Below the pieces are notes generated by a model. It did no database searches. It saw only the letters and a list, made by a program, of their open reading frames with translations, and was not told where the DNA came from. DNA of 23,505 nucleotides, from contig MSJI02000148.1 of NCBI GenBank assembly GCA_001931905.2, forward strand, positions 1-23,505, given 5' to 3'. This DNA is from Cladosporium sp. IMV 00045. Taxonomy: Eukaryota; Ascomycota; Dothideomycetes; Cladosporiales; Cladosporiaceae. Each line of letters opens with the position of its first letter. Within the stretch, counting starts at the first letter, position 1. The translations under genes and the position numbers were made by a program. Shown here one piece after another: positions 17,736 through 23,505 of this stretch.

Positions 17736-20700
17736 ATGGGTTTCTTTCGCAGACTGGCTGGACGCAAGGCTTCGTCGGGCGCTCATTCTCCTCCCAGATC
17801 TTCGCAGAAACCCATCGGCGACACACCAGGCCATGCGGATTCTGTACGCTTTCAAAGCTCTCAGACCCCAGGCTCAGATGTGAAACAGCAGGTAATGCCG
17901 CCGGAAACCCAGGCAGGGCAGACTTCGACTGGGCGCAGGGGACATATTTACGACAGCGTCAAACTGGATGGAGAGACTAGAGGACACCTTGGAGATGTTT
18001 TTGGAAACGTGACTTACAATTTCGGGACCATCCGCTCGGTCGACAAAAGCGAAGGAACCAACGAACGAGAAGAGAAAGAAGATCCTCTTAATAAGAGGAA
18101 GCGACTCGAGTTGCTGAGAGCGCTTGAGTTCAGTGCTATGAGCTCCCGCCTGGCGTCTATCAGTCCAGCTCATGCCAAAACCTGCGATTGGCTAGTCAAC
18201 ACAACCGAGTTCAAACGATGGCAAGATCAGAGCCATCGAACCGAAAATCATGGCGTGCTCTGGATCAAAGGTAATCCTGGCGCCGGGAAGTCGACACTGA
18301 TGAGGTTTGTTCTCGGTGTTGCAGAGGAGCGAGAGTCCACCGACGTCGTTGTATCATATTTCTTCAACGCGAGGGGCCATGCGCTCGAGAGGTCCACGGA
18401 AGGTCTGTTCAGATCTCTACTGCATCAAATTCTGAGCAAAGTTCCGCGTCTCTTCTCGGCTCGTTTTCATATCCTGCAAGAGACCTGGCCTATTCCGACG
18501 CTTGAGAATATGCTCCGAGCCAGTTTGCTGTCGTTAAATGCAGACGAGCATATTGTCTGCTACATTGATGCACTTGATGAATGCACACAAGACGAAATCC
18601 GCGATGCGGTCACCTTTTTTGAAGAAGTGAGCAATCTCGCCGTCTCTCGAGGGCTACATGTATCGATCTGCCTGTCCAGTCGACATTACCCACATATTAC
18701 AATGCAGAAACATGAAGAGCTCAGGCTGGATGACCAGAGCGAGCATCTCCAGGATATCGCAAGCTACTTGAAAAGCAACCTGGGCCGGCTCGCCGTTCCT
18801 CAAACTGTGCAAGATGAGATCCAAGAAAACATACAGTGCCGATGCTCTGGCATCTTCCTTTGGGTCGTACTCGTGATCAAAATTCTCAAAGAAGGCCACG
18901 ACGGGGGTGCCTCATTTACCGAGCTAATTGCTTCCTTGAAGGCAGTACCGGAAAAGCTTCAGGACATATTCGCCAGCATACTTCACAAGTCAGGCCCTCA
19001 AACAATATCGGCTCTGAAATGGGTCCTCTACGCCAGAAAACCTATGCGGACGATAGAGCTGTACTTCGCTATAAGGACAAGCACGAACGAGCTGTCTTTG
19101 GGGGAGTGGAATCAAGAAAATGTTGATCTGCCCAGCATGGAGCGGTTCATCCTTCGCTCTGCACGAGGACTCGTTGAACTAGTGAGAAACAGCAACCCGC
19201 ATCACACGCGTACGCAATTTATTCACGAATCGGTCAGAGAACATCTTCTCAAAGGTGGTTTGGCCGACCTGACCATGGATGGCCAACTCACCTTCGAGGC
19301 TCGCACCCATGCTCAACTGGCTGAATGCTGCCTGTCATACATTCATCTTGACTTGCCGACTTATCTTAAATTGGTTAATTGTGCCTATGTCAAGCTGTCC
19401 GATGACGAGCAGCCAGGGGTTGATGAGTCGCCGCCAGTGACTCTTCAATTCCCCTTCATTGGATATGCTATCTCTCATGTTCTTTGCCATCTGGAACTGG
19501 CTTATGGTGGCGGCGCTCTTAAAATTGAGATCCTTGACAGGGTCCCAGTCAAGCTTGTGATATCCAGCCGGGGACTTCTTTGGGTATCATACGACGTGCC
19601 GAACGTTTTATGTGTTCAGACTACCACCTTGTTGTATGTGCTACTGGAAGACAAACATCACTCTCTTGCAAAGGGATTGCTCGAATATCGCATGCAGATC
19701 GAATGTTCCCAATTGTCGAGTTCCCAAAAGACTGGGGAATCCAATATAATGTTTGATGTCAATGCATTGTGTGGTGCCTACAACGACAACGCACTAGTGT
19801 CAGCGGCAGCATATGGAGATTCCTCGCTCGTGCGATTAATATTGGACTTGGGCGCAGAAGTCAACAGACAAGGCGGGAACTCTGGAAGTCCACTTGTCGC
19901 CGCAGTAAGAAGTCAACGCGAAGACAACGTTCAACTGCTGTTGAAACGTGGTGCGAATGTCGACGCCGAGACGTACAATGGGGTAAATGCACTAGTAAGT
20001 GCAATCACCAGCAACTCGGTCCGTCTTGTCAGCTTGCTGTTGGAACACGGTTCTGATGCCAGTTCTGTCATAGGACCATATGGCAGTGCACTAGGATCTG
20101 CGATCCGCTACAAAAATCTATACAGAAAGTTCGATACTCAAGACCGCATTGTCCGGCTATTACTGGCACACGGCGCCAAAGTCAATTCTTGGACATTGGA
20201 AAGCCCGTTGTGGATCGCTGCTAGTCTTCGTGACACAGATATGATGCAGCTTATGCTGGATCATGGTGCTGATGTAGACTCGCGGGACTGCGAGCACTCG
20301 ATGACCCCTCTTTATATGGTCGCATCAGGCACGACGCGTCATGGAGCTGAACGGTCCTCGGAAAGCCAGCTCTCAGCGATGAAAATACTCTTGGAAAGTG
20401 GCGCAGACATGAATGCTACGTGCGAGCCTTATGGCACACCATTGATCACAGCAATCGCAGAGTACCAGCTCGACGCTGCAAAGACTTTGTTAGCGTATGG
20501 AGCAGACATTCATCACAGAAGCAGGTACGGAACAGCATTGGATGTTGCTCTTGACGAACAGCTCACCGAAATATTGCGAACGTTGTGGGATGCCAGCTTT
20601 CACGACATCGACCTAGCAAAGCGAGGGCTTTGTCACAACGATACCACTAAGCTTTGGGACGATACAAGATCCGAAAACAACGGTCATCCTCGAAGGCGAC

Positions 20701-21023
20701 CCCCGCAGAGTACAGACAAATACCAGAGATTCCTTGCAGCTCGCGACAGTATGGACGGACTATACACTCTTGGTGACTACCAGTCTAATTGCCGCGGCGA
20801 AAGACATACCGGATGCGTTGAACATCGTTTTGATTCACAGACGCAATTGAGCGACTCTGGTGACTCAACATTCGAAAGAACCACCTCTTCTGGCGAGGAA
20901 GTCATCGTTCGAGAAGTCCCTGTCGTGACCAAAATGATTCGCTCTCGATCACAGAGTCGAGCCTACATCCCTATCAAGCCAGTTTGGAGCAATTCCAAAC
21001 GCTCTCGTGCCAGCACGATATAG
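17736..21023 (+). CDS. NACHT-ankyrin NLR (STAND NTPase)
   Basis: Fungal NLRs act in heterokaryon incompatibility and other non-self responses. This is a single exon of 1095 aa. Residues 1-75 are polar and basic with no recognised effector domain. Residues 79-98 hold a Gly/Asn/Tyr-rich motif (GETRGHLGDVFGNVTYN...). RLASISPAHAKTCDWL at 138-153 is the linker typical just before fungal NACHT domains. Walker A GNPGAGKST is at 179-187 and Walker B VCYIDALDEC at 274-283; the SSRHYPH segment at 314-320 fits sensor 1. A helical region runs to about 680. About seven ankyrin repeats span 684-950 (units with LLLKRGANVD, LLLEHGSDA, LMLDHGADVD, ILLESGADMN, TLLAYGADI). A polar tail of 145 residues ends in basic RSRSQSR and KRSR clusters. 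The ATG at 17736 is the first of the frame I trust. Confidence 0.93.
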   Translation: MGFFRRLAGRKASSGAHSPPRSSQKPIGDTPGHADSVRFQSSQTPGSDVKQQVMPPETQAGQTSTGRRGHIYDSVKLDGETRGHLGDVFGNVTYNFGTIRSVDKSEGTNEREEKEDPLNKRKRLELLRALEFSAMSSRLASISPAHAKTCDWLVNTTEFKRWQDQSHRTENHGVLWIKGNPGAGKSTLMRFVLGVAEERESTDVVVSYFFNARGHALERSTEGLFRSLLHQILSKVPRLFSARFHILQETWPIPTLENMLRASLLSLNADEHIVCYIDALDECTQDEIRDAVTFFEEVSNLAVSRGLHVSICLSSRHYPHITMQKHEELRLDDQSEHLQDIASYLKSNLGRLAVPQTVQDEIQENIQCRCSGIFLWVVLVIKILKEGHDGGASFTELIASLKAVPEKLQDIFASILHKSGPQTISALKWVLYARKPMRTIELYFAIRTSTNELSLGEWNQENVDLPSMERFILRSARGLVELVRNSNPHHTRTQFIHESVREHLLKGGLADLTMDGQLTFEARTHAQLAECCLSYIHLDLPTYLKLVNCAYVKLSDDEQPGVDESPPVTLQFPFIGYAISHVLCHLELAYGGGALKIEILDRVPVKLVISSRGLLWVSYDVPNVLCVQTTTLLYVLLEDKHHSLAKGLLEYRMQIECSQLSSSQKTGESNIMFDVNALCGAYNDNALVSAAAYGDSSLVRLILDLGAEVNRQGGNSGSPLVAAVRSQREDNVQLLLKRGANVDAETYNGVNALVSAITSNSVRLVSLLLEHGSDASSVIGPYGSALGSAIRYKNLYRKFDTQDRIVRLLLAHGAKVNSWTLESPLWIAASLRDTDMMQLMLDHGADVDSRDCEHSMTPLYMVASGTTRHGAERSSESQLSAMKILLESGADMNATCEPYGTPLITAIAEYQLDAAKTLLAYGADIHHRSRYGTALDVALDEQLTEILRTLWDASFHDIDLAKRGLCHNDTTKLWDDTRSENNGHPRRRPPQSTDKYQRFLAARDSMDGLYTLGDYQSNCRGERHTGCVEHRFDSQTQLSDSGDSTFERTTSSGEEVIVREVPVVTKMIRSRSQSRAYIPIKPVWSNSKRSRASTI

Positions 21024-21210
21024 TAGAGAACTTTGAGTGCAACAAGCACGATGATCATTCTGAGATATAACCTCAAGACTTCCTGGGCCAACTTGTCTGT
21101 ATATTTGCGGCTCAATTTACAGGTATATGTATGTGGCCAAATCTCGTGAACAACGCGAAAAGCCCAACATACCATCAGATCATCTCATACCATTCGTGTC
21201 CGGCGCTCAT

Positions 21211-22155
21211 TCAAATGACATTCTTCAGCTCCTGCCCAGCAATAAACTTCCTCAAATTCTCCGCGACCAATTGCTCAGCACCCTGCGGCCTTCCACCCGC
21301 TGCGTGGGGGCTGAGAATTACATTCTTCTGCTTGTACAGCGGCGAGCTACCGGGCAAAGGCTCCGTCTCGAAAACATCCAAGGCCGCGCCGCCAATCTCG
21401 CCATTGTTCAATGCAGCATCCAGAGCGGCCTCGTCAACGGTAGTACCGCGTCCGACATTCACAACCCATGCATGGCGGGGCAGGAGCTTCAATCTTTCGG
21501 CGTTGAGGGCGTGCTTGGTCGAGTCTGAGCCGGGGAGGATCATGACCAAAGCGTCGACGTTGGGCAGGAGAGAAGGCAGGTCTTTCTCAGCGTGGATCTC
21601 GATTCCGTTGCGGACGCCTGCATGGCGAGCCAGACCCGTCACGTTCGCTCCGAGAGCGGTCAGAGAGGGTGTGAGCTTCTTGGCAATGTTGCCGAAACCC
21701 CAGACCAACACGTTCGCATCGCGCAGTGTGGTGAAAGCGTCCTTGGGCCTGTCGGGCTGAGGACCTCCGAGGTGACCGGGCCACTTGCCCTGAGTCTGGT
21801 AGTCGCGCATTTCGTGGAACTTGCGAGCGGAAGCGAGGAGGAGACCGAGCGTGTGCTCGGCGACAGTGGCGTCGTGCAGGCCGGAGCCGGTTGTGATTGT
21901 GACTTTCTTGGGGTCGAAGCCGGCACCCAGGACGTCGTTGGGGCCTGCCGCGAGTGATTGGATCCATTTGAGTTGCTTCATGTTGGCGGCGGCGTGCTTG
22001 AGGTTGGTGGGGGTGTTGGTCCAGGTGACCAGGACGGTGGCATCGAGGTGCTCGGCAGGGATTTCTTTGGAAACATCGTAGGCGACCAGGTCGACGGAGA
22101 AACCCTCCAGGCTCTGCACGACGAGAACTAGTGAGGTTGGGTAGAGGAGTTTCAT
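21211..22155 (-). CDS. D-isomer-specific 2-hydroxyacid dehydrogenase
   Basis: NAD(P)-dependent interconversion of a 2-hydroxyacid and a 2-oxoacid, likely cytosolic. It is a single exon of 314 aa from the ATG at 22155. The nucleotide-binding motif GFGNIA is at 153-158. The catalytic set is Arg236 (NVGRGT), Glu265 (DVFETEP) and His284 (SPHAAGG). The start KLLYPTSLVL and the LAAGPNDVLGAGFDP and TVAEHTLGLLLA blocks match the fungal/bacterial group of short 2-hydroxyacid dehydrogenases. An upstream in-frame ATG at 22302 would add 49 Ser/Pro/Ala-rich residues. I prefer 22155 because the protein then begins like its family and has A at -3. The substrate is not defined. It converges on the NLR, with 187 bp between the stop codons. 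Confidence 0.9.
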   Translation of the reverse strand: MKLLYPTSLVLVVQSLEGFSVDLVAYDVSKEIPAEHLDATVLVTWTNTPTNLKHAAANMKQLKWIQSLAAGPNDVLGAGFDPKKVTITTGSGLHDATVAEHTLGLLLASARKFHEMRDYQTQGKWPGHLGGPQPDRPKDAFTTLRDANVLVWGFGNIAKKLTPSLTALGANVTGLARHAGVRNGIEIHAEKDLPSLLPNVDALVMILPGSDSTKHALNAERLKLLPRHAWVVNVGRGTTVDEAALDAALNNGEIGGAALDVFETEPLPGSSPLYKQKNVILSPHAAGGRPQGAEQLVAENLRKFIAGQELKNVI

Positions 22156-23011
22156 CTTGTGTGTTTTGGTGGGGGTACTCTGTTTTGCCGGGGCTACTGC
22201 TGGTGTGGGCGATGTGAACGGCGGGTTGATGAGATGTCCAGAGAGCAATTGAGCACGATCGGTTCCTTTTTGGAGGGCCTGAGACTGGGATATACTGGAC
22301 ATGCCACCGTCGGGGACTGGAGTGGGGGGTGGGGTTCATATACAGTCTTGAGTGCGTGCTCACGCAATATTCGGAAGATTTGCCTTTGCTCGCTGTCCCT
22401 CCTTCGCTCCTGGCAGTGAGGTCAGGCCGAGCAGTAGCCGACGAGGGTGGTGTCTTTACACCAAGGTGGGTATTGGTCGGTTTGAGTTTAGATGGCAAAC
22501 GACTAACGGCATTCCCGCCAATGGGTATGGAACATTCTGTCTTCGCGATCACTAGCGCATCAATTCATCCGTTTATCGATAGGCGATTGAGAGGAGCTCT
22601 TGTCGCTTCGAACGCCGAGCCCTTTCACGCGAACGGCAACGCTGAGCTTTTGACGATCTTTCTTCTTGCCATGGCCGCTTGTTGAAATCGGGCCTTTTAA
22701 AGAGAAGCAACGGGGCGGGACTTCATCATAGTCATCTTCAAATATGTGTCTTTGCCAGACGTCCTTGTTACAAAAAAAATCCTTTCCTGACCAGTAGACA
22801 TCCAACAGTCTTAGACCACTTCGCCAAGTTGTTGAATTTCTCCAAAAACATGAATGATTTGGAATTGCTGATATCTAGTCTACTCGTTACAACCACTCGT
22901 CAACATCGTAAAATACAAACTGACCATCATCAAACTCAGGAGCGTTATGGTTGGTCTCCGTTGTACAATCGAAAGCCAGCAGCAACCATCGCATCACCAT
23001 CTACGCCAACC
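22156..23011. other. Intergenic region upstream of the dehydrogenase
   Basis: This 856-bp stretch should hold the dehydrogenase promoter and the 3' UTR of the glycine-rich gene. The part from 22156 to 22302 is open in the dehydrogenase frame. I see no RNA gene or repeat. Plus-strand frames that run from here into the next gene are antisense to it. Confidence 0.45.
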
Positions 23012-23505
23012 CTAAAACATAGCACCACCAAGCAGCGCGCCGCCAAGCAAACCACCTCCAATCGCCAGAGGCATGCCATATCCACCTCTGCGGTATGGCC
23101 TACCATAAGGCATACCCGGTCTGGTGTACATCCCAGGCGGGGCAAACATGCCTCCTCCATAGCCAGGGCCGTACATGCCGCGTCCGTACATGCCGCCTGG
23201 AATACCGCCCATTCCGCCACTACCGTATGGACTGACTCCGTAGCCTCCGGGATAGTGAGATGAGCCACGATACTGCGGCGGCTGCAGCCATACGTCTTGA
23301 CCGTCGCGGTCGCGACCGATGAGCTGTGGCTGGCCTGTCTGTAATGCCTTGTCCATGGCTTGTCTGATCGCGAGGTGCTTCTGGTAAAGCTCTCGCTCTC
23401 TTTCGTCGCGACGCGCGCGCTCTTGTTCGCGCTCTTCGTGTGTGGTGCCTGTGATCTTGTCTTTCATGCGACGGCCCAAGGACTTCTTGCCTTTATCCTT
23501 GCCTT
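23012..23505 (-). CDS. Glycine/tyrosine-rich protein with glycine-zipper C-terminus (5' end outside window)
   Basis: Partial gene: the frame is open to the right edge, so the start and perhaps an intron lie beyond it. At least 164 residues are visible. In order: a basic, charged helical stretch (KDKITGTTHEEREQERARRDERERELYQ); a conserved-looking QAMDKALQTGQPQLIGRDRDGQDVW block; a Gly/Tyr/Pro/Met-rich low-complexity region with repeated MYGRG/MYGPG-like units; and a C-terminal hydrophobic Gly-zipper (PLAIGGGLLGGALLGGAMF) that could insert in or dimerise at a membrane. Proteins of this layout are common and uncharacterised in filamentous ascomycetes. No enzyme motif is visible. The stop TAG is at 23014-23012. 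Confidence 0.8.
   Translation of the reverse strand, partial: GKDKGKKSLGRRMKDKITGTTHEEREQERARRDERERELYQKHLAIRQAMDKALQTGQPQLIGRDRDGQDVWLQPPQYRGSSHYPGGYGVSPYGSGGMGGIPGGMYGRGMYGPGYGGGMFAPPGMYTRPGMPYGRPYRRGGYGMPLAIGGGLLGGALLGGAMF

Noticed and set aside
17602..17883. Open frames overlapping the NLR start, considered as an upstream exon
   Set aside because: They are in other frames, and no donor/acceptor pair joins them cleanly to the NLR frame.
22679..23263. 194-codon open frame on the plus strand
   Set aside because: It runs antisense through the glycine-rich gene; the His/Thr/Ser/Arg-rich product is a shadow of Gly/Tyr/Met codons.

Overview
The window looks like a gene-dense, euchromatic piece of a filamentous ascomycete (Pezizomycotina) nuclear genome. 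Dothideomycetes is my guess, from the overall look rather than any marker. Support comes from short GT-AG introns of 53-98 bp, many with CTGAC/CTAAC-like branch sites, and from typical fungal gene families: a GPR1/FUN34/YaaH transporter, a CRH-type GH16 wall enzyme, a NACHT-ankyrin NLR, a monocarboxylate-type MFS porter and an orphan secondary-metabolism O-methyltransferase. I see no rRNA, convincing tRNA, CRISPR array or intact transposon.

Layout, left to right: (+) GPR1/FUN34/YaaH transporter in five exons, 463-1510; (-) threonyl-tRNA synthetase in two exons, 1897-4235, with an in-frame upstream ATG at 4352 that adds a mitochondrial-type presequence; (+) secreted prenylcysteine-oxidase-like flavoprotein, 4670-6348; (+) BTB/POZ protein, 6774-7439; (-) small unrecognised protein made of two duplicated units, 7984-8511; (-) O-methyltransferase, 9188-10450; (-) MFS transporter, 10912-12307; (-) Ras-family GTPase in three exons, 12817-13621; a 2.3-kb stretch without a confident gene, holding a perfect 14-bp inverted repeat; (+) CRH-like GH16 glycosidase with a C-terminal membrane anchor, 15930-17167; (+) 1095-residue single-exon NACHT-ankyrin NLR, 17736-21023; (-) D-2-hydroxyacid dehydrogenase, 21211-22155; (-) glycine/tyrosine-rich glycine-zipper protein running off the right edge, 23012-23505.

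Most genes look independent. Two arrangements carry functional information. The ThrRS and the prenylcysteine oxidase are divergent and share a short promoter that holds a telobox and CPC1/Gcn4-like sites, which suits the synthetase. The O-methyltransferase and MFS porter are codirectional neighbours and resemble a small metabolite-modification/export pair without a PKS, NRPS or terpene synthase in view; the O-methyltransferase promoter holds three CGG inverted repeats of the Zn2Cys6-regulator type.

The best candidates for something not fully described are the NLR with its unannotated N-terminal segment, the duplicated KKYGGYVIEE protein, the Ras-like protein that lacks a CaaX box, and the two-start ThrRS. 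All exon structures were built by reading splice sites by eye and checking reading-frame continuity; every multi-exon model closes in frame.
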